Origin: Acidobacteriota bacterium | GTDB taxonomy: Bacteria > Acidobacteriota > Blastocatellia > Pyrinomonadales > Pyrinomonadaceae | DNA length: 32,566 nt | Assembly (NCBI GenBank): GCA_025463125.1 | Contig: JAOAPX010000111.1 | Coordinates: 1-32,566, forward strand | Direction of reading: 5' to 3' | In this document: positions 15,933-23,832 of the stretch, one piece after another | Layout of the letters: every line of letters begins with the position of its first letter | How positions within the stretch are numbered: the first letter of the stretch is position 1 | The notes under the pieces: model-generated | Databases searched by the model: none | What the model saw: only the letters and a program-made list of their open reading frames with translations | Told to the model about the DNA's origin: nothing | Program-made: the position numbers and the translations under genes

Positions 15933-15996
15933 CTTTGCAGCTTAGCGTCTTGGCGAGATTTCTCTTAATTTCCCGCCAGGGCGCTAAGCGGCAAAG
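15933..15996. repeat. 26-bp imperfect inverted repeat of the CTTTGC-CTTAGCG family
   Basis: Left arm 15933-15958 (CTTTGCAGCTTAGCG and onward) and right arm 15971-15996 (ending GCGCTAAGCGGCAAAG) match in 22 of 26 positions, with two of the four mismatches still able to form G-U pairs; the loop is 12 bases. Single-arm relatives of this word occur at 8781-8803, 13993-14010 and 17941-17970. Confidence 0.75.
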
Positions 15997-16145
15997 AAGC
16001 TGTGAAAATGTATCCGGAGACGGGTTGTTTTTTCAGATGACTAATTTTTCAGATGATTAATAATGATTTTTAACATCCTGCCGCCGATTTCTTGCTTTCG
16101 CCTGTTCTTTTCTTTTCCTGTTCAATTGCTTATTCTAAGTCTTTT

Positions 16146-17354
16146 ATGACTCCAAAAAGTTTTTCACAAACGAATTCGCCTAAAGTTTTAGATCATAATT
16201 TAAACGAATACTTTCCCGAGCTTCTTCAGTTTGAATCAATCGAAGAAACCGAAAAATCATCGGTTTACGGCAAAATCAAGCCGGAAGTCGAGAGAATTTT
16301 AAATTCGGTCGTGCAGGAAAACTTCGCGTCGGAAACCGGCGAAAAACCCGATTGCGTCAGCGCTCTGGCGTGGAACATCGAACGCGGAAATCGTTTTGAA
16401 GGAATCGCAGACGCGCTGAAAAATCATCCCGGCTTAAAAGACAAAGATCTGCTGCTTTTGACAGAGCTCGATTACGGGATGGCTCGCAGCGGAAATCGTT
16501 TTGTCGCGCGGGAACTGGCGCGCGAGTTGAAATTAAATTACGCTTTTGCGCCCGTTTATATCGCTTTGCAAAAGGGAAGCGGCGTCGAAGAATTCGCGCC
16601 CGGCGAAAACACGAAATCGCTGCACGGGCTGGCGATGTTTTCGAAATACCCGATAAGAAACGCGCATGCCGTTGCGCTTCCGAACGGGAAAGATAAAATG
16701 CTCGGCAAGGAAAAACGCCTCGGTTATCTGCGCGCTTTAATCGCCGACATCGAACATCCGACCGGAGATTTTCGCGCCGTCACCGTTCATCTCGACGCTC
16801 ATTCTTCGCGAAAACATCGAAGACTGCAAATGCGCATCGTGCTCGAACATCTTGAAACTTTGCCGGAGCTTCCAACCGTTATCGGCGGCGATTGGAACAC
16901 GACGACCTACAATTCGCAGAACGCGACGCGAGCGATTCTGGGTTACTGGCGGCGCGTTCTGATGGGCGTCAAAAACGTTGCGGTCAACCATCTGCCGCAC
17001 CCTGAGCGTTATTTTGAAAAAGATCTTTTCGGCGAGCTCGTAAAACGCAGTTACGAATACGAAAAGTTTAATGAAATCGGCGTCGGAACGCTGCATTATC
17101 ACGTCGAAAGCATCGAAAAAAACACGAATCTGCGCGATTGGGTTCCCGAATGGTGTTTCCCGTTTATATTCTGGGCGGCGCGGCGCGTCGGCGGAAGCGT
17201 TTCTGGACGGCTCGACTGGTTTGCCGGAAAGGGAATCGAAATAAAAGGAAAACCCGGCACGATCGGTAATTTGATAGACGCGGAAAATATACCGCTTTCC
17301 GACCATGACGCGATTACTTTGAATTTCGTTCAAACGCGAAAGCAGTCTGCCTGA
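16146..17354 (+). CDS. Endonuclease/exonuclease/phosphatase-fold protein
   Basis: EEP-superfamily hydrolase (DNase I-like fold; members cut nucleic acids, phosphoinositides or sphingomyelin). From the ATG it is 402 aa. All four metal or catalytic motifs are present in order: AWNIERG, LLLLTELDYGMARSGNR, VIGGDWNTTTY and SDHDAIT near the end. An insertion between the GDWN and SDH motifs of about 130 residues (with HLPHPERYF and a Trp-rich WVPEWCFPFIFWAARR) is larger than in simple exonuclease III. An in-frame TTG at 16092 would add a hydrophobic 18-residue start that could be a weak signal, so export is undecided. Substrate unknown. Confidence 0.85.
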   Translation: MTPKSFSQTNSPKVLDHNLNEYFPELLQFESIEETEKSSVYGKIKPEVERILNSVVQENFASETGEKPDCVSALAWNIERGNRFEGIADALKNHPGLKDKDLLLLTELDYGMARSGNRFVARELARELKLNYAFAPVYIALQKGSGVEEFAPGENTKSLHGLAMFSKYPIRNAHAVALPNGKDKMLGKEKRLGYLRALIADIEHPTGDFRAVTVHLDAHSSRKHRRLQMRIVLEHLETLPELPTVIGGDWNTTTYNSQNATRAILGYWRRVLMGVKNVAVNHLPHPERYFEKDLFGELVKRSYEYEKFNEIGVGTLHYHVESIEKNTNLRDWVPEWCFPFIFWAARRVGGSVSGRLDWFAGKGIEIKGKPGTIGNLIDAENIPLSDHDAITLNFVQTRKQSA

Positions 17355-17453
17355 TTGAAAAATAAAAAAATAGAAAGGAAAACTCAGCTTTCATTAATAA
17401 AAAACGTTTGTATGAATTAAACATTTTGTCGCCGTGATGCGTAATGATTCAGC

Positions 17454-17852
17454 ATGAACACAAAACTACTGATGGTTTCGAGCGCGATTTTAATGGCGAT
17501 CGGCGGCGTCCTGCTCCAATTTCTACCGCACGAGATTTCGAATTATCTCGGCGCTCCGGCGAGCGGTACCAGCCACTTATTTTTTCAGCTCGCAGGCGCT
17601 CTTTACATCGGTTTTGCGATGATGAACTGGATGGCGAAAACCGTTCTGATCGGCGGAATTTACGCTCGCCCTTTAGCGATGGGAAATTTCGTTCATTTTC
17701 TCGTCGGCGCGCTCGCTTTGCTGAAATACGCTTTTGCCTCGGAAAACGCGCCGCCCGTCTGGATCGCGGCGTTAATCTATTCGATATTTGCCGTCCTTTT
17801 CGGCTTCGTTTTTTTTACGCACCCGCTGAAAACAGGCAAAACCGATAATTAA
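17454..17852 (+). CDS. Small four-segment membrane protein (132 aa)
   Basis: A hydrophobic protein of no assigned function. There are four likely membrane segments (about 3-23, 42-62, 76-93 and 102-121), with short polar loops such as LPHEISNYLGAPASGTS after the first. It resembles widespread small membrane proteins found near redox or transport genes, but I cannot name the family. The ATG at 17454 has no clear ribosome site. A TTTGGAG/CTCCAAA hairpin (17867-17884) lies 15 bases past the stop and may stabilise the transcript end, though its T-run is lacking. Confidence 0.75.
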   Translation: MNTKLLMVSSAILMAIGGVLLQFLPHEISNYLGAPASGTSHLFFQLAGALYIGFAMMNWMAKTVLIGGIYARPLAMGNFVHFLVGALALLKYAFASENAPPVWIAALIYSIFAVLFGFVFFTHPLKTGKTDN

Positions 17853-18163
17853 TAATCAGTTTAATATTTGGAGCGTTCTCCAAAAATGCTTAAAGTTTCG
17901 TTCAGCGCGTTTCGTGCCTTCGAAACACTTTCCTGTTTCCCGCAAAGGCGCAAAGCACGCTAAGAAAGCCTGTATTTACGCATTCGCTCTTTATGAGACA
18001 GAGTTTTAAATCCGCCGGGACAAGAATTAAGAAACAGAGCCGGAATTGTCGTTTTATATTTTCGTTTGTTCATCGAGTTTATCTGCCGGTGTATCTGCTG
18101 ATTGACGCTTAATTTCTCTTTTAGGTGTAATTATGGTTAAATTTTCAAAGGAGAATAAAATCA
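17853..18163. other. Spacer with repeat word, promoter and no gene
   Basis: About 311 bases. The TTTGGAG/CTCCAAA hairpin is at 17867-17884. A CGCAAAGGCGCAAAGCACG repeat word (17941-17970) belongs to the same family as the inverted repeat at 15933. A promoter for the next gene is at 18103-18131 (TTGACG, 17 bases, TGTAAT). No open frame of note. Confidence 0.55.
18103..18131 (+). promoter_or_regulatory. Promoter of the 84-residue orphan gene
   Basis: TTGACG (18103-18108), 17 bases, TGTAAT (18126-18131). The transcript would begin near 18138 and carry the strong ribosome site AAAGGAG (18147-18153) ten bases before the ATG. Confidence 0.55.
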
Positions 18164-18418
18164 ATGTCAGAAGTTTCTTTTTGCCAGACAATCAGTTATA
18201 ACGCCGATAAGTTTGAATACGAAGCCGTCGAGCGCGACAACGGCAACGCTACGATCATAAAGTTTCCAATCGACCAGAAACTTTACAGCCCGGGCGACGT
18301 CGTCGTCGTTCTGTCCGGCGATGAAATTACTTTTCACGGAATTATCGGTAAAATCGAAGACGGCTACGCCTTCGCCTCCGACCCGAAAGGCTCGCTTTTA
18401 CCCGCAACAGTTCAATAA
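18164..18418 (+). CDS. Small beta-rich hypothetical protein (84 aa)
   Basis: Not recognised. It is soluble and acidic, with alternating short strand-like stretches: ATIIKFPI, GDVVVVLSGDEITFHGIIGKIEDGYAFASD. It has one Cys (residue 7) and no signal or membrane segment. The GDVVVVLSGDE and FHGIIGKIEDG pattern suggests a small beta-barrel (SH3- or OB-like), which is a guess from strand spacing. A near-consensus promoter, the strongest ribosome site in the window (AAAGGAG) and a 21-bp perfect terminator all point to a well-expressed, single-gene transcript. Confidence 0.8.
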   Translation: MSEVSFCQTISYNADKFEYEAVERDNGNATIIKFPIDQKLYSPGDVVVVLSGDEITFHGIIGKIEDGYAFASDPKGSLLPATVQ

Positions 18419-18455
18419 GTTACGGAAAAAGTTTGTGTAAATTTACTAAATTTAC

Positions 18456-18512
18456 AAAAATACAGAACGTTAAAAATCAAAGAGGTTTTTCTTTTTAACG
18501 TTCTGTATTTTT
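18456..18512. terminator. Very strong bidirectional terminator, 21-bp perfect inverted repeat
   Basis: Left arm 18456-18476 and right arm 18492-18512 are exact complements over 21 bases (core TACAGAACGTTA), with a 15-base loop. An A-run starts the left arm and a T-run ends the right one, so it works in both directions. It closes the 84-residue gene and separates it from tRNA-Ala. Confidence 0.92.
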
Positions 18513-18532
18513 GCTTCCAATTCAATTTAAAC

Positions 18533-18562
18533 TTGACAGGCTTTGCGCCCTCTTTTTATTAT
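18533..18562 (+). promoter_or_regulatory. tRNA-Ala promoter
   Basis: TTGACA (18533-18538), 18 bases, TATTAT (18557-18562), placing the transcript start a few bases before the tRNA at 18578. This is close to the sigma-70 consensus. Confidence 0.8.
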
Positions 18563-18577
18563 CGAATTCAAATTAAA

Positions 18578-18654
18578 GGGGTAGTAGCTCAGTTTGGCAG
18601 AGCGCTGCGTTCGCAATGCAGAGGTCAGGAGTTCGACCCTCCTCTACTCCACCA
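18578..18654 (+). tRNA. tRNA-Ala (CGC)
   Basis: A 77-base cloverleaf with encoded CCA. The acceptor stem GGGGTAG/CTACTCC contains the G3-U70 wobble pair, the main alanine identity element. The anticodon loop is TTCGCAA with anticodon CGC (reads GCG). The T loop GTTCGACCC is regular. Its own promoter lies directly upstream. The glycosyltransferase gene ends 92 bases downstream on the opposite strand. Confidence 0.95.
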
Positions 18655-18745
18655 ATAAACATCAATCGTTTAAGACTGTCTTTTGGCAGCCTTTTTTATT
18701 TTTGGACGCTTCCGCTTGAAAGATTCCCGCGCATTATTTAACAAT

Positions 18746-19936
18746 TTAACACGTAACATTTTTTGCCGTGTAAACTGTTGCTTTTTCTAAAATTTTTGCA
18801 GTTGCCGCCGCGTGTTCTGGTTTGGCTAACCATTCGACGGCGTATCTGCGAGCCGACGAAGACATCGATCGATATTCGGAGTCGTCCATCTTTACGCATT
18901 CTTTTATCCGTTTATTCCACATTGAATAATCGTCAAGCGACGTTTCCCAACCCGCATTATGATTTTCAATATCATTCCAGATTGTTCTGTCACTTAATAA
19001 AAGCGGGCATCCGGCGGCTAAAGCTTCTATGCAGACATACCCGAAATTCTCGGTAAGCGTCGGCAAAACAAAAAAATGACTTTCACAAACCTTTTCGAGA
19101 GCTTTAGTGTACGGGAACGCCCCGGCAAAAGTAACGGTTATATTTTCAGGCAGTTTTTCAGCCGCTGTTCGACACTTTCGCAGATAATCGGCGTCTTCCC
19201 GCGGTCCGATTATCATAAGTTCTATCTTTTCGGATTTTATATCGCTTAAACGCTCGAGAAAAAAGTGCAGGTTTTTTTTTCTCGCGATTCGGGAAAGAAA
19301 AACGAATTTTGCCGAACCGCTTTTTTTGAAAGGTTTCAGTTCCGGCGCGTAGCCGGGTAAAATCGTTTTCGGCGTTAAATCGGGCGCGATTAAAACGTCT
19401 GTATCGTCGCCGAAAACTTTTTTTATTTCATTTTTTTCGCTTTCGCTCGATGCTTTCCAGATTATATTTCGATAAAGATTTACTGATTTGGCGTACCGCA
19501 GAAATATCATTTTCTTGAAAGGCTTTATCGCAAGTCCCGGCGCGGATGCTTCGCCGCACGGCGCGAGAATAACCGGAATATCGGCAAAGGCTTTGTTTCG
19601 CCGCGCCGATAAGAATTTTATGACGGGTGTGGCGAATATGCTGTTTAGAAAAAAGGCGTGCGGTTTGATTTCGTTAATTAAATCGGCAAATACCTGACGG
19701 CTTAAATTTTTCGGCGAGAAATAATAAACATTCGCATTGCCGGTGCGGTTCCACTCATCTGTTTTAACGGTTGTATATGGGTTGCGGTCTCCTTTGCCGT
19801 CGTAGTTTCTGGTCACGACGAAAAAATCATATTGATGGCAAAAGCGGTCTACAAGATTAACAATCGTCCACATTCCGCCGCCGCTTTTGTAGCCCGGCAG
19901 ATAATAATCGCAAAAAATCATTATTCTCTTTTTCAT
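18746..19936 (-). CDS. GT4-type glycosyltransferase
   Basis: A 396-aa retaining glycosyltransferase of the GT-B fold that adds a sugar from a nucleotide-sugar to a surface glycan or lipid acceptor. The N-terminal part has FCDYYLPGYKSGGGMWTI, the glycine-rich acceptor loop. The C-terminal part has VFLSRIARKKNLHF, LMIIGPREDADY and the EX7E motif (TENFGYVCIEALAAGCP) that holds the nucleotide-sugar. The ATG at 19936 is fixed by GGAGGG five bases upstream; the open frame extends to 20047 but that part is unlike the family. It lies 244 bases after the MBL-fold gene on the same strand. Confidence 0.9.
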   Translation of the reverse strand: MKKRIMIFCDYYLPGYKSGGGMWTIVNLVDRFCHQYDFFVVTRNYDGKGDRNPYTTVKTDEWNRTGNANVYYFSPKNLSRQVFADLINEIKPHAFFLNSIFATPVIKFLSARRNKAFADIPVILAPCGEASAPGLAIKPFKKMIFLRYAKSVNLYRNIIWKASSESEKNEIKKVFGDDTDVLIAPDLTPKTILPGYAPELKPFKKSGSAKFVFLSRIARKKNLHFFLERLSDIKSEKIELMIIGPREDADYLRKCRTAAEKLPENITVTFAGAFPYTKALEKVCESHFFVLPTLTENFGYVCIEALAAGCPLLLSDRTIWNDIENHNAGWETSLDDYSMWNKRIKECVKMDDSEYRSMSSSARRYAVEWLAKPEHAAATAKILEKATVYTAKNVTC

Positions 19937-20179
19937 AATCCCTCCGCGCAGATTTAACTTTTTCGGCTCATTTGATTTATGCCGCGCGCTTTCTTTCTCT
20001 CTGATCCTTTTTGAGAATGAAATTTTCGATTTGCCGATGCGTTCCAAACCCGTGAATAACGTTTATTTGTACGCTCTTTTTTTTGTCAGCGGTTTTGAAA
20101 GTGCGCGTTTTTGGCGTCGGGAATAAAGCTCATAAACTTATTGTTTAACTCAATTAAAGTCAAAAACTCCGGTCGTTTT

Positions 20180-21487
20180 TCAGCGCATAACCTTTAAACG
20201 ATAAAGAAACTGATTCCAGGCTCCAGGCAGACGTTCTTTGAAGAACTTCAGATTTTGCGGCGCGAGCAAGTATTTCGGGCGAAGATACAGTTCCGCATTG
20301 TTAAGCGAAAAAAGGATTCGGTGATTGCGCCAGTTGGGAAAGTTTTTGATGAGCGTGTAGCGAGCCGAAACTCCGAGCGTTTGTATGCCGAACGGATAAG
20401 AAAATCCGAAATGCAGCGGTTGAGACTTGATTATTAAATCGGGTTCGGCTTCGGAATCTTCCCGAAACTCACCGCTCGCGACCGAAAACACGATTGTGCG
20501 GTCGAGATCGGGAATTCTGACCGTTACCGGCTTTAATAAACTTCGCAAAAGCAAGACCGGATATTTTTCGTGCAGATGTTTAACGAGCTTATCAAATGCG
20601 GCGACAATTTTTTCAAAGGGAATTATTTCGCTCGTGTCGTAAGTCAATGTTTCCATCGATGCGTAAAATTCACGAAAACGATTTAAAGCGGCGCTCGAAT
20701 CATGCTCGGTTCCGGTGCGATAGATTTCCCCGGGATATAAAACCGCCAGTTTCTGACCTTTTTCCGCAAAATAGTCGGCGACATCCTGCGGTTTATTGCT
20801 GTAATCGTTAATGTATTTGTTATCTTCGCTGGAAAAATATATGAAACTGGCAAAGGGAATCGTCAGCTTAGCCCGCAGGTCGAGATGATTTGCCATCATT
20901 TTGTCGAGGATATTACGGGATTGACGCGGCAAGTGATTTTCGTAATCCTGAAAGCCGCTGTAGCCGGCAATGGAAAACTGGTTTAATACCACATCGGCTT
21001 TTCCGAGATCGTTTAGAATGCGCTGACAGTCGCCTGTGTTAACTTCGCAGTCATTTAGATTTAAAACGACTTCATTATTGTTAATCACACCGAGAGCCGA
21101 ATCCATCGTCCCCGCCTGATAGCAATAAACATTCGTTTTTTCGGTCAGCTTTACCGTTTCACGGTGGGGCAGAGAGATAACGTTGAGAAAACCAAGCCGT
21201 TTGAATGCGTTTAACATTTTTTCCGAATTGTTTTTCTGATAAAGGATGGTTACCCGTTCCTTAAAAGCTGCCGGCAGAGACCGAAGAGTCTGAATGTGAA
21301 AATGGTCGGGATGCTCGTGAGAAATAAATATGTAATCGATTTCATCATAGAGAGCATCATCAAAGACCGGCAGCGGCGAAAGCGACCACGAATCGTTAAA
21401 AGCCTTGCCCTCTAACCATGGGTCAGTCCAGATTGAAACGTCCGATCTGATGATTACCGAAGCGTGAGAAATTAAGCGGATTTCCAT
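20180..21487 (-). CDS. MBL-fold protein of a UlaG-like type, glycan-cluster associated
   Basis: A 435-aa metallo-beta-lactamase-fold protein. The zinc motif FISHEHPDHFHIQTLRSLP (HxHxDH) is clear, preceded by SDVSIWTDPWLEGKAFNDSW, typical of the UlaG-like and CMP-Neu5Ac hydroxylase-like branch. Only the first 250 residues are the fold. The rest (about 250-435) is a separate alpha+beta part ending in a basic tail (FLYRLKVMR). The start ATG is set by AGGG nine bases upstream. It diverges from the TylF-like gene across a 470-base spacer and is followed by the glycosyltransferase. A role in making or modifying a surface glycan is inferred from this context only. Confidence 0.8.
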   Translation of the reverse strand: MEIRLISHASVIIRSDVSIWTDPWLEGKAFNDSWSLSPLPVFDDALYDEIDYIFISHEHPDHFHIQTLRSLPAAFKERVTILYQKNNSEKMLNAFKRLGFLNVISLPHRETVKLTEKTNVYCYQAGTMDSALGVINNNEVVLNLNDCEVNTGDCQRILNDLGKADVVLNQFSIAGYSGFQDYENHLPRQSRNILDKMMANHLDLRAKLTIPFASFIYFSSEDNKYINDYSNKPQDVADYFAEKGQKLAVLYPGEIYRTGTEHDSSAALNRFREFYASMETLTYDTSEIIPFEKIVAAFDKLVKHLHEKYPVLLLRSLLKPVTVRIPDLDRTIVFSVASGEFREDSEAEPDLIIKSQPLHFGFSYPFGIQTLGVSARYTLIKNFPNWRNHRILFSLNNAELYLRPKYLLAPQNLKFFKERLPGAWNQFLYRLKVMR

Positions 21488-21565
21488 AACAGTCAACCCT
21501 ATTAAAATTTATTGGTGTGGTATCAAGTTCGATTAAAAGCGAACCAGTAATTTTTTCGCCTAAAA

Positions 21566-21594
21566 TCTATAACAATAAATCAGTTTTTTGTCCA
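21566..21594 (-). promoter_or_regulatory. Promoter of the MBL-fold gene
   Basis: On the minus strand TGGACA, 17 bases, then an extended -10 TG-T-TATAGA. The leader is about 70 bases. Confidence 0.5.
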
Positions 21595-21794
21595 GATTTT
21601 TCACAACGACTAATTACCGGAAGCAAAATCAATCATTTGAGTTCTCGCGTATCTGAAATAAAGATGCGTGTAAATCGACGTTAATCAGATTTTAGAAATT
21701 TGCGTCAGGCGGAAATGAGAAGTTTTTCAGCGCATCGCGATAGCATTATCATATCGACTTTGAATTGTATTTACATTGCGTTTATGAATTGATT

Positions 21795-21865
21795 ATGGTA
21801 ACCATTATGCATTAATTAATGCCTGAATCGCTTTAAATACAAAAGCTTGAATCGCCTTAAATACA
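21795..21865. promoter_or_regulatory. Operator-like cluster: two palindromes plus a 24-base-period repeat pair
   Basis: ATGGTAACCAT, GCATTAATTAATGC and two TGAATCGCYTTAAATACA units lie within 71 bases, ending about 95 bases before the TylF-like ATG. Arms and repeats are exact or one mismatch. Confidence 0.6.
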
Positions 21866-21959
21866 GTTTTTCCATAAGTTGTTTGCACGTATTACGATTT
21901 GCCGCCGGTTGTCGCTTCGCGGCTGCTCAATCACTTCAAATTCTGAAAATTATTCCCGG

Positions 21960-22655
21960 ATGATTAAATTAAGAACAAAATTCAAACAGATTTTATCGAA
22001 GCTCGTTTTGGACAATACACAAATTCGATATTTGATTTACCTCGCCAGATTTGAAAAATGGCGAAAAAGCCGTACCGAAAGTTTTCCTCTTTTTGATGAC
22101 CGATACAAGCTTTACGAGTATCTGAACGAAAAGGTTATCGGGCACGAGCCGATCAGTTACCTGGAGTTCGGCGTCTCTAAAGGTGAAAGCCTTATATACT
22201 GGACGGACATAAATAAAAATCCGCAATCGAAATTCTGGGGCTTTGACAGCTTTATGGGATTGCCGGAGAAGTGGGAGGTTTTTACAACTACGGTAAATGA
22301 AAGCTCTTTCACAATGAATGGCAAGCCTCCAGACATAGACGACCGGCGCGTTGCTTTCGTAGAAGGTCTTTTCCAGGAGACGCTTCCCGATTTTTTGAAA
22401 AGCTTTGAAAGTTCCGGGCGGCTCGTTGTTCATAACGACGCCGATTTGTATTCCTCGACGCTTTTTACGTTATGTCAGTGCAACGAAATCTTAAAACCCG
22501 GAACTATCGTCATTTTCGACGAATTCACATCCGTCGTCCACGAGTTTCGCGCCTGGGAAGATTACTGCACGTCGTTTATGAGAAATTACACTGTCATAGG
22601 CGCGACAAAATCCCCGTATTCCTATTTCAGCCAGGTCGCTGTTGAAATGAAATAA
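21960..22655 (+). CDS. TylF/MycF-like O-methyltransferase
   Basis: A 231-aa class I SAM-dependent methyltransferase of the TylF (macrocin O-methyltransferase) family, which methylates sugar hydroxyls on natural products or glycans. Motif I is ISYLEFGVSKGESLIYW, then FWGFDSFMGLPEKW, the metal and active-site strand VVHNDADLYSSTLFTL, and PGTIVIFDEF. The ATG at 21960 is preferred; an in-frame TTG at 21879 would add 27 residues unlike the family (RRLSLRGCSITSNSEN). It diverges from the MBL-fold/glycosyltransferase pair, which supports a shared role in glycan decoration. Confidence 0.87.
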   Translation: MIKLRTKFKQILSKLVLDNTQIRYLIYLARFEKWRKSRTESFPLFDDRYKLYEYLNEKVIGHEPISYLEFGVSKGESLIYWTDINKNPQSKFWGFDSFMGLPEKWEVFTTTVNESSFTMNGKPPDIDDRRVAFVEGLFQETLPDFLKSFESSGRLVVHNDADLYSSTLFTLCQCNEILKPGTIVIFDEFTSVVHEFRAWEDYCTSFMRNYTVIGATKSPYSYFSQVAVEMK

Positions 22656-22877
22656 ACTTTCTCACGTCTTGAAAATAAATATGTAAATAAAGGAACAAAA
22701 AACTTTCCGGTTGAAAATCCGCCTTCTCCCGCAACTCTTTTTTGCCTTTAATGTGAGTTCGGAAGTTAAACAGAACTCCGGCTGATCGCTAAAAATACAG
22801 ATTTATCGATAAAATTTTAGACTTTTATTATCTGCTTTATAAAATTTTCCGCAAAACGGCTTTATAACGCAAAGTTC

Positions 22878-22906
22878 TTGACAAAGAAAACATCTTGATG
22901 TAAATT
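22878..22906 (+). promoter_or_regulatory. Promoter with a 290-base leader or an unlisted RNA
   Basis: TTGACA (22878-22883), 17 bases, TAAATT (22901-22906). The transcript start would be near 22913, 288 bases before the next ATG, with a GC-rich AGCCTG/CAGGCT hairpin just after the start. Confidence 0.55.
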
Positions 22907-23136
22907 TCAATTCAATCCGGGGGAGCTTCGAGCCTGCCGCGAACAGGCTGCGGAATTACACGATAAAAGTTGAAATACTACTCGCCGGCTTGTTGACGCT
23001 CTTTAACCGTCGCTCACGCACGGACGCCGGACAAAGCGGAACTCGATCGGGTTTTTGAACGGGTCGCCGAAAAAAAATAAGGCGATGCGAGCCTGACTAT
23101 CGCCGCGAAACACCGGATGATTTAACGAAGAAGCGG

Positions 23137-23176
23137 TCGGCAGAGAATTTTCACATTCGGCAGAGAACTTTCACAT
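23137..23176. repeat. 20-bp tandem duplication upstream of a membrane-protein gene
   Basis: TCGGCAGAGAATTTTCACAT is followed directly by a copy with one change (T to C at the twelfth position). It ends 24 bases before the ATG at 23201, just before the ribosome site AAGGAG. Confidence 0.85.
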
Positions 23177-23200
23177 TAGGAAAAATAAGGAGAAACAAAT

Positions 23201-23524
23201 ATGAGTAACACACCGGAAATGACGATGAATAACAACTCGGTTGTTTTAAATATAATCAGCTGGATATTCGGCGTATTGTTTTTTGCAATCGGCGTCGTGA
23301 ATACGTTTTGGGGCAACGATCCCGGTTTCGGAATTTTTATAATTCTTCTTTCTTTCGTTTATTTTCTTCCGGTAAACGACATTCTCAGGAAAATGACCGG
23401 TTTCACAATCCCCGGAATGGTAATAATAAAAATCCTTCTCGGCGTTTTCATCCTCTGGGCGGCGTTAGGCGTGGGAGAATTGTTCGACAAGATAGACCTT
23501 ATGATGATGGATCTCCGTCAATAA
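23201..23524 (+). CDS. Small three-segment membrane protein (107 aa)
   Basis: Not recognised. After a polar start (NTPEMTMNNNS) there are three membrane segments (about 15-33, 41-55 and 70-91), then a Met- and Asp-rich end (FDKIDLMMMDLRQ). AAGGAG lies nine bases before the ATG, a good ribosome site. It may belong to the widespread small inner-membrane proteins of no known role. It is alone on its strand; the tandem 20-bp repeat just before its ribosome site suggests control at the leader. Confidence 0.8.
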   Translation: MSNTPEMTMNNNSVVLNIISWIFGVLFFAIGVVNTFWGNDPGFGIFIILLSFVYFLPVNDILRKMTGFTIPGMVIIKILLGVFILWAALGVGELFDKIDLMMMDLRQ

Positions 23525-23832
23525 TCTTGTGTTGACCGAAAAAAATGAAAAGTTTAACAAAAGCCGCATTTTAATATTCGCCGCAGCCGGTTCGTTCTGA
23601 AAATTATCGAGTATTTCCTTGACGCTTAATCGGCTTCATACTTGGCAAAGCGTAACTGGCGGCTTTGGCTATTTTTTATTTTTTGTCGTCTCGCTTTGGC
23701 GCTCGGATTTTATACCTGCGGTGATCGGCAATCTTTTGGACGAGCGATTCGCCAGCGGCTTACGCTCTAAATTGAATTTAAAGACGCCGGGAAAGCCTTT
23801 TCTTCGAAGAGCCTTAATATCAAGAAAGTTGT
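23525..23832. other. Convergent spacer, no clear feature
   Basis: About 308 bases between the small membrane protein and the STAS gene, which point at each other. A frame with only a TTG start runs from 23619 past the STAS stop, without a ribosome site; I do not accept it. A weak AAAGC/GCTTT stem followed by T-runs near 23647-23690 could end transcription. Confidence 0.4.

Larger units (their letters stand above)
21497..21959. other. Divergent regulatory spacer, palindromes and direct repeats
   Basis: About 460 bases without a gene. It contains a promoter for the leftward MBL gene (TGGACA, 17 bases, TATAGA; 21594-21566 on the minus strand), an ATGGT-A-ACCAT palindrome (21795-21805), a 14-bp perfect palindrome GCATTAATTAATGC (21809-21822), and two copies of TGAATCGCYTTAAATACA (21824-21841 and 21848-21865) spaced 24 bases apart. 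An open frame from TTG at 21879 runs into the methyltransferase but does not resemble it. Confidence 0.65.
22656..23200. other. Long spacer with a promoter, hairpins and a 20-bp tandem repeat; no gene
   Basis: About 545 bases without a supportable gene. A near-consensus promoter is at 22878-22906. Downstream of it are AGCCTG/CAGGCT (22934-22952) and GGCGAT/ATCGCC hairpin arms, and a 20-bp unit repeated in tandem at 23137-23176, ending about 24 bases before the next ATG. A short in-frame stretch around 23020-23080 looks coding-like but is too short and has stops; it may be a gene remnant. Confidence 0.55.

Noticed and set aside
16737-17333. 198-codon open frame on the minus strand
   Set aside because: It is antisense to the EEP-fold gene with its conserved GDWN and SDH motifs, and shows no domain of its own.
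17898-17916. Sigma-54-like site AGGCACG-N5-GC on the minus strand
   Set aside because: The GG-GC spacing is right, but three other consensus positions differ and no gene lies downstream in that direction.
18578-22655. Genomic island with attachment sites at tRNA-Ala
   Set aside because: I found no repeated tRNA 3' end, integrase or transposase, so no island boundaries can be drawn.
23137-23176. CRISPR-like array
   Set aside because: There are only two directly adjacent 20-bp copies without spacers; the other tandem repeats are also spacerless.
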